Shown here: positions 1 to 7,991 of the stretch, in pieces
How positions within the stretch are numbered: position 1 is the first letter of the stretch
Layout: each line of letters begins with the position of its first letter
NCBI GenBank assembly: GCA_964351995.1
Contig: CAYGQE010000006.1
Span: 86,511 to 150,510 of the forward strand
Length of the DNA stretch: 64,000 nucleotides
Source: SZUA-35 sp964351995
Lineage (GTDB): Bacteria; Actinomycetota; Acidimicrobiia; Acidimicrobiales; SZUA-35
Direction of reading: 5' to 3'
The notes under the pieces: generated by a model
The model's input: only the letters and a program-made list of their open reading frames with translations
Databases searched by the model: none
What the model was told of the DNA's origin: nothing
Made by a program: the position numbers and the translations under genes

Positions 1-754
1 CGGCCGGGTCGTTCGCTATCGCCGATCGTGCCGCTGGCAGGAGTCGCCCGCCTGACAACGACGTCAGTGCAACGATTGACAGCGGCGACTCGAGCGTGGC
101 TTCTGGGGCCAGGTCGAGCGGTCGATTCCCGAGGAACGTGTACGGGTTCACGTTCAGCGCCACTGCCATCTGTGCCCCTCGAACGATCCGCCCATCGTCG
201 GTGCGGATGTCAAAGCGCAACGCCTTTCGCTCTGACGATGCCCATGTCTTGAGTCCCGCTGCGATGAACCATGGATGCCCGGCGTATTTCTTCAGTGCCG
301 AGCGTTCTTCCACACGATGCACCACCGCGGCATCGAACCCGGCGCCGACGTGAAACAAGAATGCCCGGTCGCCCGCCATGCCGACGCTGGCCAGCTTCGT
401 GCTGTTGGCGGCAAGTGCGTCGAGGACGACTCGAGTGGCCTCGACCGCAGAATTCGGAAATCCGAGGGCTCGGGCGAACACGTTCGTTGACCCGCCGGGC
501 AGGGGAGCAAGCGCACAGTTGTGGGTGCCCAACAGTCCGTTCGCTGCCTCGTTGGCGGTGCCGTCTCCACCCAGTGTGAGCACGACGTCGGCGCCTTCCC
601 TGCTTGCTCGGTGGGCCAATCGCGTCGCATGACGCTGCCGACTGGTCTCTTGGACGTCCAGGTCGTGGCCGGTGCCGAGCAACTTTTCGATCAGCACTCG
701 AGAGCGACGAGACACCGAAGAAGCGGTCGGATTGATGATCAGGGCCAGCTTCAC
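1..754 (-). CDS. Diacylglycerol/sphingosine kinase family lipid kinase (partial, 3' end outside window)
   Basis: Read from a GTG at 752-754 towards position 1, where the frame is still open, so the C-terminus is missing. About 251 codons are visible. The N-terminus has the DAGK catalytic fold signature: a LALIINPTA strand, then GGDGTANEA around residue 62 (nucleotide-binding glycine loop), then LPGGSTNVFARALG around residue 85. This family (YegS/DgkB/BmrU-like) phosphorylates diacylglycerol or related lipid alcohols at the membrane surface. The exact lipid cannot be told from sequence. It is divergent from etfB with 81 bases between the starts. The family is clear; the substrate is unknown. 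Confidence 0.85.
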   Translation of the reverse strand, partial: MKLALIINPTASSVSRRSRVLIEKLLGTGHDLDVQETSRQRHATRLAHRASREGADVVLTLGGDGTANEAANGLLGTHNCALAPLPGGSTNVFARALGFPNSAVEATRVVLDALAANSTKLASVGMAGDRAFLFHVGAGFDAAVVHRVEERSALKKYAGHPWFIAAGLKTWASSERKALRFDIRTDDGRIVRGAQMAVALNVNPYTFLGNRPLDLAPEATLESPLSIVALTSLSGGRLLPAARSAIANDPA

Positions 755-821
755 AGTGAGCAGTCTGCCTCAGTCGTCCGACGTGATTGCTCATGATTGA
801 CTGGTCGGTCAAGTTTTGACC

Positions 822-827
822 TACCAT
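822..827 (+). promoter_or_regulatory. -10 box of etfB (TACCAT)
   Basis: TANNNT box 8 bases before the etfB ATG with no clear Shine-Dalgarno between. It fits a leaderless or very short-leader transcript. Confidence 0.45.
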
Positions 828-835
828 TCGCCGCC

Positions 836-1615
836 ATGAAGGTCGTCGTCTGTGTCAAACAAATCCCTGATCCTGCCGATCCCGGCGCACTGGATCCCGA
901 AACCCGCACGCTCAAGCGTGACGTCAAGCTGATCCTTGACGACTCCGACACGTTCGGCGTCGAAATGGCTCTCCAGCTCGTCGATGCTGCCGGAGAGGGC
1001 GAAGTCCATCTCGTCTCGATGGCGCCGAACAACGAACGCTCCGGTCTTGCCACTGCGCTCGCTATGGGTGCTGCATCGGCCACGCTGATCAGCGACCCCG
1101 AGCTCGTTGGTTCAGATGCGCTCACCACAGCCAAACTGCTGGGTGCCGCAATCGCCGAGCACTCACCCGATCTCGTCATCGCCGGCTCCGAAAGCTCCGA
1201 TGGGTACACGGGCACCGTGCCAGAGCAGATCGCAGCGGTTCTGGATCTCCCGTCGGTCACCGCCGCCAAAGAGGTGGAAGTCGATGGCTCCTCGTTGAAG
1301 GTCAAGCGCCAGACCGACGCTGGCTATGACAGCGTCGAATGCCCGATGCCTGCCGTCATCAGCGTCACCGCCGGTGTTGTCGAGCCTCGCTACCCCTCGT
1401 TCAAGGGGATCATGGCGGCCAAGAACAAGCCGGTCGACGAAAAGACCGCCGCTGATCTCGGGTTCGCATCCGACGCCGTTGGCTGGGCTGGCTCCGGCCA
1501 GGAAATCGTCGATGTTGCTGAAGCACCCGCGCGTGAAGCCGGCGAAGTCATTGAAGACGACGGTGAGGCGTACCTCAAGATCGTCGAGTTCCTCGAAAAT
1601 CTCAAAGTCATCTAG
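836..1615 (+). CDS. etfB: Electron transfer flavoprotein beta subunit
   Basis: A 259-residue ETF beta (FixA) subunit. It begins MKVVVCVKQIPDP and carries the AMP-binding adenine-nucleotide hydrolase-like fold typical of the family, with GSESSDGYTG in the middle and a C-terminal KIVEFLENLKVI arm. ETF takes electrons from acyl-CoA and other flavin dehydrogenases in the cytoplasm and passes them to the membrane quinone pool through ETF-quinone oxidoreductase, which is not in this window. The ATG at 836 is chosen over an upstream GTG because it restores the normal N-terminus and has TACCAT 8 bases before it. It is followed after 12 bases by etfA, an obvious operon. Confidence 0.96.
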   Translation: MKVVVCVKQIPDPADPGALDPETRTLKRDVKLILDDSDTFGVEMALQLVDAAGEGEVHLVSMAPNNERSGLATALAMGAASATLISDPELVGSDALTTAKLLGAAIAEHSPDLVIAGSESSDGYTGTVPEQIAAVLDLPSVTAAKEVEVDGSSLKVKRQTDAGYDSVECPMPAVISVTAGVVEPRYPSFKGIMAAKNKPVDEKTAADLGFASDAVGWAGSGQEIVDVAEAPAREAGEVIEDDGEAYLKIVEFLENLKVI

Positions 1616-1627
1616 GAGTCTGATCAC

Positions 1628-2596
1628 ATGTCACTCGACACCATTTGGGTCTACGCAGAGGCAGTCGACGGAGAGGTCACCACGACCACCCTCGAACTGC
1701 TCACCAAAGCACGCGATCTGGCCGACACGGTCGAATGCGTCTACGCCGGCGATGACGCCGACGACATCGCCGAGAAGCTCGGTGAGTACGGAGCGGAGAC
1801 CATCCACGCCGTCACCGATCTCGACGGAGCGCTCCTCGGCGTCCCCGTCGCTGCAGCCATCGCTGCTGCGGTCGACGCTGGAGACGGCCCCGACGCCATC
1901 ATCCTCGGCACCTCCTACGACGGTCGCGACATCGCTGCTCGCCTCTCGGTGAAGCTCGATCGCACCGTCATCACCAACGTGGTCGACATCGAAGTCGACG
2001 GTGACACCCTGGTCGGCACCGAGCCGATCTTCGGTGGTGCGACCGACATCAAGACCAAGTTCACCGGTGAAGGTCCGTTCATCGCTCTCGTGCGTCCGAA
2101 GTCGTTCACCGCTGAGGCCAGTGGCGGCGGCGAAGCCGGCGTAGAGGATCTGGACGTCCCCGAGCTCGGAGCCAGCGGGGGTGCCAAGGTCGTCGACCAG
2201 TTCATCGAAGAGTCCGATGGTCCCAAGCTCGACGAAGCAGCCCTCGTGGTTGCCGGCGGTCGTGGCCTGGGCGAGTCCGAGAAGTTCGAGATGATCACGA
2301 GCCTGGCCAAGCAGCTCCACGGCGCAGCTGGCGCCTCTCGTGCCATCGTCGATGCCGGTTGGGTGCCCTACTCCCAGCAGGTCGGTCAGACTGGCAAGGT
2401 CGTCAAGCCCGGTGTCTACATCGCTGCTGGCATCTCCGGCGCTACCCAGCACCTCGTTGGCATGAAGGGTTCCAAGAACATCATTGCCATCAACAAGGAC
2501 CCCGAAGCTCCGATCTTCGCCGTTGCCGACCTCGGCATCGTCGGCGACGTGCACAAGGTCCTCCCGGCGCTCATCGAAGCCCTCGAAGGCCGCTAG
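1628..2596 (+). CDS. etfA: Electron transfer flavoprotein alpha subunit
   Basis: A 322-residue ETF alpha (FixB) subunit that partners the upstream beta subunit and holds the FAD. The C-terminal FAD-binding domain is clear: VVAGGRGLGESEKF, then LHGAAGASRAIVDAGWVPYSQQVGQTGKVVKPGVYIAAGISGA (split here only by reading), then GMKGSKNIIAINKDPEAPIF and a closing VADLGIVGDVHKVLPAL. Length and motif order match the family. It starts with ATG 12 bases after etfB and is followed by a very strong hairpin, so the operon probably ends here. Confidence 0.97.
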   Translation: MSLDTIWVYAEAVDGEVTTTTLELLTKARDLADTVECVYAGDDADDIAEKLGEYGAETIHAVTDLDGALLGVPVAAAIAAAVDAGDGPDAIILGTSYDGRDIAARLSVKLDRTVITNVVDIEVDGDTLVGTEPIFGGATDIKTKFTGEGPFIALVRPKSFTAEASGGGEAGVEDLDVPELGASGGAKVVDQFIEESDGPKLDEAALVVAGGRGLGESEKFEMITSLAKQLHGAAGASRAIVDAGWVPYSQQVGQTGKVVKPGVYIAAGISGATQHLVGMKGSKNIIAINKDPEAPIFAVADLGIVGDVHKVLPALIEALEGR

Positions 2597-2610
2597 TCAC
2601 TCGCTTTCCC

Positions 2611-2658
2611 AACTGCCACCGTGATCCGTTGCTCAAGCAACGGATCACGGTGGCAGTT
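2611..2658 (+). terminator. Long perfect hairpin after etfA
   Basis: Two perfect 23-base inverted arms (2611-2633 and 2636-2658) are separated by only 2 bases. A TTTT tract follows at 2663-2666 and a G-rich run after that. It lies 14 bases after the etfA stop and is best read as a rho-independent terminator protecting the downstream leaderless promoter. Such a long perfect stem is unusual for a simple terminator. Confidence 0.8.
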
Positions 2659-2689
2659 GCAGTTTTGGGGTGGGGCTTGGGGGAGCAAG

Positions 2690-2695
2690 TAGTGT
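2690..2695 (+). promoter_or_regulatory. -10 box of the M20 peptidase gene (TAGTGT)
   Basis: TAGTGT with 6 bases to the ATG at 2702. There is no ribosome binding site in the gap, so a leaderless start is likely. Confidence 0.5.
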
Positions 2696-2701
2696 CGAGC
2701 A

Positions 2702-4066
2702 ATGTCTGCTGATGCGTCCACCATCGACCGTTTGACCGGGGAGACCGTCGATCTCCTCCAGGCCATGATCCGCAATCAGTGCGTGAACGACGGTCGTCCA
2801 GAGTCTGGCGACGAGGACAAGACGGCCCGGCTGCTGCGGGACGAACTCGAAGGCACCGGGGTCGACATGGAGCTGTTCGAGCCCACGCCCGGTCGTACCT
2901 CGCTGATCGCCCGGCACAAAGGAACTGATCCCAACGCTCCCGCCCTCTGCCTGATGGGCCACACCGATGTCGTGCCCGTCTCGCCCGCTGGTTGGGACCG
3001 TGATCCCTTCGGCGGCGAGGTCGTTGGCACCGGCGACAGTGCTGAGATCTGGGGTCGGGGTGCTGTCGACATGCTCAACCTCACCAGCTCGATGGCCGTG
3101 GCGTTCAAGCACATCGTGAGCTCAGGTCAGCGGTATCCCGGCGATATCATCTACTTCGCAGTCGCCGATGAGGAAGCGGGTGGCTATCACGGCGCCCACC
3201 CCCTGATTCGTGACCAGTGGGACCACCTCAAATGCGACTTTGTCCTCACCGAGTTCGGCGGCTTCGCCTATGAGAAGCCTGAAGGCTCCACGCTGCTGGT
3301 CACCACCGCCGAAAAAGGGGTCGGCTGGCGTCGACTGATCGTGAAGGGAACCCCGGGCCATGGTTCAGCCCCACTCGGTGCCGACAACGCGCTGATCAAA
3401 GCCGCCGAAGTGATCCGCCGTATCGCCGAATACGACCCCAAGGCCAAGCTCGACGATCTCTGGCGGGCAAAGATCGACGCCATCGGCCTGACCGGCGATC
3501 TTCGAGACCGGTTGCTCGACCCGCTCGCCGTCCGGGAGGCAATCAACGAACTGCCCAAGGGCCTCGCCGCCAATCTGCACTCCTGCTCGCACATGTCTTT
3601 CAGCCCAAACGTCATCCATGGTGGAGTCAAGACCAACGTGATCCCCGACGAAGTGATCATCGATCTCGACGTTCGCACGCTTCCAGGAGAAACCAGTGCC
3701 GATGTCGAAGCCAACCTCACCGAAGCTCTCGGCGACCTTCGCAGTGAAGTCACCTTCGAGGTCATCGGCGAAAGCCCGAGTTCAGCATCGCCTGCCGAGG
3801 GGCCGTTGTGGGACGCGCTGACGGATGCGATGCACGTGGCCTATCCAGAGGCTGCCATCATCCCCAGCATGGTCACCGGGGGCACCGACAGCCGCTTCTT
3901 CCGTGAAAAGGGCGTCACCTGCTACGGCGCTGGCCTTTTGAGCTCATCGATCAATGCCAATGAGTTCTTCAAGCGCTTCCACGGTCACAACGAACGGATC
4001 GACGTGGCGTCGCTCCGGCTCACGACCCGCCTGTGGCTCGATGTGGTGGATCGCCTCTGGGTGTGA
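2702..4066 (+). CDS. M20 family metallopeptidase (ArgE/DapE/CPG2-like)
   Basis: A 454-residue cytosolic M20 zinc hydrolase. The metal and catalytic motifs are in order: GHTDVVP at 86-92 (His ligand and catalytic Asp), GRGAVDM at about 118-124 (bridging Asp), and DEEAGG at 156-161 with the catalytic Glu pair. The lid/dimerisation domain has GTPGHGSAP. Near the end are GGTDSRFF and FHGHNERI, the latter with the last His ligand. The family removes amino acids from N-acyl or dipeptide substrates (desuccinylase, deacetylase, carboxypeptidase); the actual substrate is not predictable. Its last 47 bases overlap the end of the convergent Hsp70-like gene. Confidence 0.9.
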   Translation: MSADASTIDRLTGETVDLLQAMIRNQCVNDGRPESGDEDKTARLLRDELEGTGVDMELFEPTPGRTSLIARHKGTDPNAPALCLMGHTDVVPVSPAGWDRDPFGGEVVGTGDSAEIWGRGAVDMLNLTSSMAVAFKHIVSSGQRYPGDIIYFAVADEEAGGYHGAHPLIRDQWDHLKCDFVLTEFGGFAYEKPEGSTLLVTTAEKGVGWRRLIVKGTPGHGSAPLGADNALIKAAEVIRRIAEYDPKAKLDDLWRAKIDAIGLTGDLRDRLLDPLAVREAINELPKGLAANLHSCSHMSFSPNVIHGGVKTNVIPDEVIIDLDVRTLPGETSADVEANLTEALGDLRSEVTFEVIGESPSSASPAEGPLWDALTDAMHVAYPEAAIIPSMVTGGTDSRFFREKGVTCYGAGLLSSSINANEFFKRFHGHNERIDVASLRLTTRLWLDVVDRLWV

Positions 4067-5255
4067 AGGGTGTGCGGTCGATCGTCAGGTCCAGGATGTC
4101 CTCGACCACGACGGTCAGCGCTCGAGCCGTCAATCCAGCCACGGGCCAGTCGAGATGAAGGCGCAGCGACGCTTCGGTGCCGCGAATCTCGATCGAGCCA
4201 GACGGATGCACGCTCATCAGGGGAAACGGCCCCACTCGTTCGGGAATTCGTAGTGCTGCATCAGCGAGGACGATGTCCTCGCCGTCATTACCCGTCGTTG
4301 ACCTCTGCAAGATCAGCGGTGCTCCACCGAAGCTGATGTGTGTGCCGACCGGAGCCACCGTCGGCGAGGCGTCGGTGGTCGTCCACCTCCCGGCAGGCCG
4401 AATGACCTGCTGTTCCAGACGAACGTCGAGCGTTGGCCAACCGGAGCGAAAATCGGCCACTCGGTCGAGGTGTTGCATGCCGCGCACGACGATCTCGCTT
4501 GCTGGCCCCGGGGCCTCGTGCAACGTCGAAGCAGGGAACCGTTCGTTGATGAACTTCGTGAACGTCGGGTGACCAGCGCCAGACCCGGAGACGACGATTT
4601 CGGCGACCGATGCAGACAGTACCGACCACGGCACGGGTGTCACGTCACTGGCTGACCCATACGAAGCCTCGAGGAGGCGTCGAAGTACCAAGGTCGCTTC
4701 GAACGGATCGGGAATTGATGTCGTGGTGATCTGTGCCTCGGCAAGGACCAGGCATCGGGCAATGTCGACGACGAGAGCCGAGACCCGTCCACCATCGTTG
4801 TCGAGCACGAGGGTCTTGCCCCGAGGCAGCCCGATGCGGCGGTGCCCGTCGACGGCCAGCCAGTAACCGAGCACGGCGTAGGGGCGGCCCACCAGATCGT
4901 GGTCGTCAGTGACGAACCCTGCGTTGACAAAGGCGGTTCTCAGATGGGCCCGATGCCCTGGTGATGCAGTCAGCGGCACCGCAATGCGGAGCCGACGCTC
5001 CTGATCGTGCGGGGTGGGGATCAAGCCGGACAAGCACTCGGCGATCGCTCCGGCCGTCTCTGCTGCTCCGCGCACGTTGCCGGTCGAAACCAAGCGATCG
5101 AGGCGATCGTGCAGCCGCTCGGCGGGGCGGCCGTCTTCGCACCAGCGGATGATCAATCCGTCGCCATCAGCACCAAGGGGCACCAAGGAGCCGGACGGGT
5201 CGGCGAGCGCGGCGAAGGCCTGATGATGGCCGAGATCGATTGCCGTGCTGCTCAC
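4020..5255 (-). CDS. Degenerate Hsp70/actin-fold (ASKHA)-like protein, function unknown
   Basis: 411 residues, starting at GTG 5255. The layout resembles the Hsp70 nucleotide-binding domain. It opens with TAIDLGHHQAFAAL, where true Hsp70s have D-x-G-T-T-x-S. It then has VGRPYAVLGYWL, comparable to the EPxAAAxxY segment, and LVLDNDGGRVSALVVDI, comparable to the phosphate-2 DLGGGTxDVS motif. The key phosphate-binding residues are altered, so ATP hydrolysis is doubtful. This assignment is inference from motif spacing. There is no signal peptide or membrane segment. The 3' end overlaps the M20 peptidase gene by 47 bases. A TAGCGT box lies 8 bases before the start. Confidence 0.6.
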   Translation of the reverse strand: MSSTAIDLGHHQAFAALADPSGSLVPLGADGDGLIIRWCEDGRPAERLHDRLDRLVSTGNVRGAAETAGAIAECLSGLIPTPHDQERRLRIAVPLTASPGHRAHLRTAFVNAGFVTDDHDLVGRPYAVLGYWLAVDGHRRIGLPRGKTLVLDNDGGRVSALVVDIARCLVLAEAQITTTSIPDPFEATLVLRRLLEASYGSASDVTPVPWSVLSASVAEIVVSGSGAGHPTFTKFINERFPASTLHEAPGPASEIVVRGMQHLDRVADFRSGWPTLDVRLEQQVIRPAGRWTTTDASPTVAPVGTHISFGGAPLILQRSTTGNDGEDIVLADAALRIPERVGPFPLMSVHPSGSIEIRGTEASLRLHLDWPVAGLTARALTVVVEDILDLTIDRTPFTPRGDPPHRATGGS

Positions 5256-5263
5256 GACGATCG

Positions 5264-5269
5264 ACGCTA
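5264..5269 (-). promoter_or_regulatory. -10 box of the Hsp70-like gene (TAGCGT on minus strand)
   Basis: TAGCGT followed by 8 bases and the GTG start; no ribosome binding site. It fits the leaderless pattern seen across the window. Confidence 0.45.
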
Positions 5270-5330
5270 GCGAACCTGGTCGCGCTTCTGGTGAATGGAG
5301 GGTGTCGAGTTCGGTCCCTCGCGGGGAGCG

Positions 5331-5528
5331 TCAGCCGCAACCAGAGCACGGCGTCGGCCCGAAATGGGTGACATGTGCCGTCCAGCCGTCGCCGTCGAAG
5401 TACCGCATGCGATGTTGCGCCTCGGGGTCGTCGAACCAACCAGCGACGGTCGGCGCCATGCGGCGCTCGACTGTCTCGGTTGCCGCCACCCGTGTCGCTG
5501 CCGGTCGTCGTTCTTCGATGATGGTCAT
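5331..5528 (-). CDS. Small DUF2510 domain protein
   Basis: 65 residues from the ATG at 5528; a GTG at 5579 in the same frame would add 17. The C-terminal half matches the DUF2510 pattern of a short Trp/Tyr-rich module: AGWFDDPEAQHRMRYFDGD followed by GWTAHVTHFG. It ends in a CSGCG tail. In Actinobacteria this module is usually attached to membrane proteins, but here it is the whole protein and no membrane segment is visible. The start is uncertain because there is no strong Shine-Dalgarno. The role is unknown. Confidence 0.65.
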   Translation of the reverse strand: MTIIEERRPAATRVAATETVERRMAPTVAGWFDDPEAQHRMRYFDGDGWTAHVTHFGPTPCSGCG

Positions 5529-5672
5529 CGTGTGGTCCCCATGTCTTTGCCGCCTGAGTAGGAAAGGATGTTCGACCACATGGGGTAGGCGCTTGAGTCA
5601 TTGTGCCGATTGTCTCGGGGTCAATGGTTCGAGGGGATCAGGGCATCACGCCCGTTGTGGGTCATGCGGCCA

Positions 5673-5699
5673 GTACGTCAGGCACACGTACGTCAGGCA
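5673..5699. repeat. Short direct repeat at the end of the nuclease gene
   Basis: GTACGTCAGGCA occurs at 5673-5684 and again at 5688-5699, three bases apart. The second copy overlaps the stop codon of the RecB-like gene. Probably a small tandem slippage product. Confidence 0.5.
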
Positions 5700-6529
5700 A
5701 CCAGGGCAGCCGCAGGAGCATGTGCGTGCAGCGTGCCCGCCGCCTGTCGCCTCGCCAGTTCGGCGTGGCCCTCGGGACACTCGGCTGCGAACGGGCACCA
5801 TCCGCACAGCACACCGGGTTTTGCTTCGAAGGTGTCAGCGGCACACGCTGCGTTGATGGAGGACCAGGTTTCGCCGATCTGACCCGTTGCTTCTTCGAGA
5901 CGGCGATCGGTGACGGTGACGTCAAGGATCTGCTGGCCGAGGTAGAGCAGACGAGCTCGCTCGGGTTGCTCATCGCCCATGACGTCGAGAGCGGCGGCGT
6001 ACAGCATGACCTGCTGGATCTTGTCGTCCCGGAAACGGACACCTGGCAACGTGCCCGACTTGTAGTCGCTGACCACCAGCTTGCCGTCGATCCGATCGAC
6101 ACGATCGATGATGCCGAGGAAGGGAACCTCACCGAGATTGGCGGTGACCTTCTGCTCGGTGGACACGACGTCGACCGCTGCGGGGTCTTCGAGATCCCAG
6201 AGCCCGGCGATGGCGAGCCAAGCCTTCCACCGAAAAGCCCGGGCTCCCGCTTCGTCCAAGTCGAGCTCTTGGTAGTCACCGGTGGTTTCGAGATCGGGCC
6301 ACAACTGGCGAGCGAGCGCCTTGGCTTGTTCGAGCGTGCGGTGTTCGGCGCCGAGGCCACACAGGTGCTCGAGGACCTCGTGGGCGAACGTTCCAACCAC
6401 GGCTGCTTCACCCGAAGGTTCACGTCGGCGATCGACGTACTTGAATTTCCAGCGCCGCGGGCACCCGTCGAACGCCGATGCCGAACTGGGTGAGAGGTGT
6501 GTGGGGAGATCCGCCATGGCGAACATCAT
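5693..6529 (-). CDS. RecB/Cas4-type PD-(D/E)XK nuclease with Fe-S cysteine cluster
   Basis: 278 residues. The nuclease core is readable: GTFAHEVLEHL around 47-56, GIIDRVDR at 139-146 (metal Asp) and VVSDYKSG at 152-159 (the D-x-K pair). Four cysteines frame the domain, one near the N-terminus in DGCPRRWKF (Cys23) and three at the end in CGWCPFAAEC (242, 245, 251). This is the pattern of the 4Fe-4S cluster in AddB, Cas4 and related single-domain RecB exonucleases. It likely degrades DNA ends in repair; no helicase partner is adjacent. A later ATG at 6517 is an alternative start. A repeat/operator-like sequence lies just upstream. Confidence 0.85.
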   Translation of the reverse strand: MMFAMADLPTHLSPSSASAFDGCPRRWKFKYVDRRREPSGEAAVVGTFAHEVLEHLCGLGAEHRTLEQAKALARQLWPDLETTGDYQELDLDEAGARAFRWKAWLAIAGLWDLEDPAAVDVVSTEQKVTANLGEVPFLGIIDRVDRIDGKLVVSDYKSGTLPGVRFRDDKIQQVMLYAAALDVMGDEQPERARLLYLGQQILDVTVTDRRLEEATGQIGETWSSINAACAADTFEAKPGVLCGWCPFAAECPEGHAELARRQAAGTLHAHAPAAALVA

Positions 6530-6542
6530 GACATGCGGGGTG

Positions 6543-6583
6543 TGACAATCACACCGTTGTCATTTGCACACCGTTGTCATTTG
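6543..6583. promoter_or_regulatory. Operator-like repeats upstream of the RecB-like nuclease gene
   Basis: A 17-base direct repeat (CACACCGTTGTCATTTG) occurs in tandem at 6550-6566 and 6567-6583. TGACAA at 6543-6548 and TTGTCA at 6557-6562 form an inverted repeat with an 8-base spacer, and TTGTCA recurs at 6574-6579. It sits in the 64-base gap between the nuclease start and the upstream gene's stop, where a repressor site would be expected. The binder is unknown. Confidence 0.45.
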
Positions 6584-6593
6584 GCAAGCACCG

Positions 6594-7913
6594 TCATGTG
6601 CGATCTTGCGAGCGAAGCACGCCACCACCGATGCCGCCGCCGGAGAACCCGCCACCAGAGCTGCGACGTTGTGTGCGGCGGCTCCCGCTTCCGGCGCTCA
6701 GGCCACCGCCCAGCAGCATCTTGATGACCAGGCTCAGCAGACCCGTCTTGGCCAGACCCCCGACCATGCTGCCGAGTCCGCCGCCGCCGCTGCGGCGCCG
6801 AGGCGCCTGTTGGCGGCGCCGGCTCGAACGCCCACGGGACGGGCCGTCGGGAAACAGGGACTCGTCATCGCCGAGTGCCGGCCGATCATCGCCGAGGGAC
6901 CGACCGGACCGACCGGACCGGCCAGACCGAGGCGCCGGCGGGGGAGGCGTTCCGCCACCCAATGGGGGAACCGGCTGGCGGCCTGATGGCCGGCCGATTG
7001 GCCCGTCGCCGATGGTTGGTTCGGGTGGAGGCGTACGCCCATCCAGCCGAGCCTCGATTGTTTCGAACTGCCACTCGGCCCGATCGAGCCGATCGTCGAG
7101 TGCATCGATTTCGATCGCCGTCGCCGCATCTTCCAGGCCCATGCTCACGTCTTGGAACGTCTGCGCGGCTTCTTCGTACATGCGGCGGAGATCGTCATCG
7201 GCCTGTGCGATGCGGTCGCCGAGGTCGATGACGTGATCTGCGTTGTTGCGGAGCTGCTCGCGGATCTCGGCTCGGTCTTCGGCCAGCGCAGCTTCGACTG
7301 CCGCAGCCTTGCGCTTGCGGCCAGCGAAGAAACGGACGGCGAGAAAGACAGCCAGACCCAGGAACAGGATCAGTAGCCAGGGAACACTGCCACCCGAGCT
7401 GGCAGCGCTGGACGATGCCTCTGGCGCCGATGTCACGGCTCCGCTGCCCTCGCTGCTGTCGCCGGCCTGGGCTGGCGCAGCGTCGCCGCTGAGGACCCCG
7501 AGCACCGTGTCGATCCCGCCGGCGACTGCACCGGTGGCGAATTGTGGGAATGCCGCATCTGCTGCGCCCGTGGTGTCGCGGTCGAGCGATTCGACCCATG
7601 CGCCGCTGGCGTCGAGAACGATCAGCGTCCGGTAAGAGGAGCCAAGCCCGTCGAGACGCTGAAGCAAGCCGCTGGTGAGAATCGGGAGGTCGTCGGCGTT
7701 TTCCTGGTCGAGATACACGAACCCGACGCCGTCGGCGTTGGCCCGGTCGACGGCATCGCTGGCCACGCCCTGTAGTTCCAGCTCGAGATAGCCGCCGTCG
7801 CGGTCGATGGCGACGGCGATGTCGTCGAGGCTCTGCGCCCCGGCCGGTACCGCCGTGGCGGTGAGCCCGAACAGCAAAACGAACAGAGAGAGGAGGAATC
7901 GCAGGTGTCGCAC
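6594..7913 (-). CDS. TPM-domain-like secreted/membrane protein with Gly-rich tail
   Basis: 439 residues from GTG 7913. An N-terminal signal peptide (FLLSLFVLLFGLTATAVPAGA, cleaved near 27) leads into a TPM/DUF477-like extracytoplasmic domain with an ELQGVASDAVDRANADGVGF-type segment. A Ser/Ala-rich linker follows, then a membrane helix around 178-196, then a charged coiled-coil stretch (about 205-290), a Pro/Arg-rich region and a C-terminal SSGGGFSGGGIGGG tail. The order TPM domain, membrane helix, cytoplasmic region and Gly-rich tail is known from bacterial TPM proteins linked to envelope or photosystem maintenance. No enzymatic residues can be assigned. Confidence 0.7.
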   Translation of the reverse strand: MRHLRFLLSLFVLLFGLTATAVPAGAQSLDDIAVAIDRDGGYLELELQGVASDAVDRANADGVGFVYLDQENADDLPILTSGLLQRLDGLGSSYRTLIVLDASGAWVESLDRDTTGAADAAFPQFATGAVAGGIDTVLGVLSGDAAPAQAGDSSEGSGAVTSAPEASSSAASSGGSVPWLLILFLGLAVFLAVRFFAGRKRKAAAVEAALAEDRAEIREQLRNNADHVIDLGDRIAQADDDLRRMYEEAAQTFQDVSMGLEDAATAIEIDALDDRLDRAEWQFETIEARLDGRTPPPEPTIGDGPIGRPSGRQPVPPLGGGTPPPPAPRSGRSGRSGRSLGDDRPALGDDESLFPDGPSRGRSSRRRQQAPRRRSGGGGLGSMVGGLAKTGLLSLVIKMLLGGGLSAGSGSRRTQRRSSGGGFSGGGIGGGVLRSQDRT

Positions 7914-7920
7914 CGCCCGA

Positions 7921-7926
7921 AGGTTA
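7921..7926 (-). promoter_or_regulatory. -10 box of the TPM-like gene (TAACCT on minus strand)
   Basis: TAACCT with 7 bases to the GTG start at 7913; leaderless pattern. Confidence 0.45.
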
Positions 7927-7991
7927 CTGCGAAGCCTCGGGCTCGGCCGCCGAACACGATCAGTCCAACCGGCTGAACCAAGCAGAGCGCG

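Noticed and set aside
1631..2554. Long open frame of 307 codons opposite etfA on the minus strand
   Set aside because: It is antisense to a clear ETF alpha gene and shows no family motifs; such shadows are common at this GC content.
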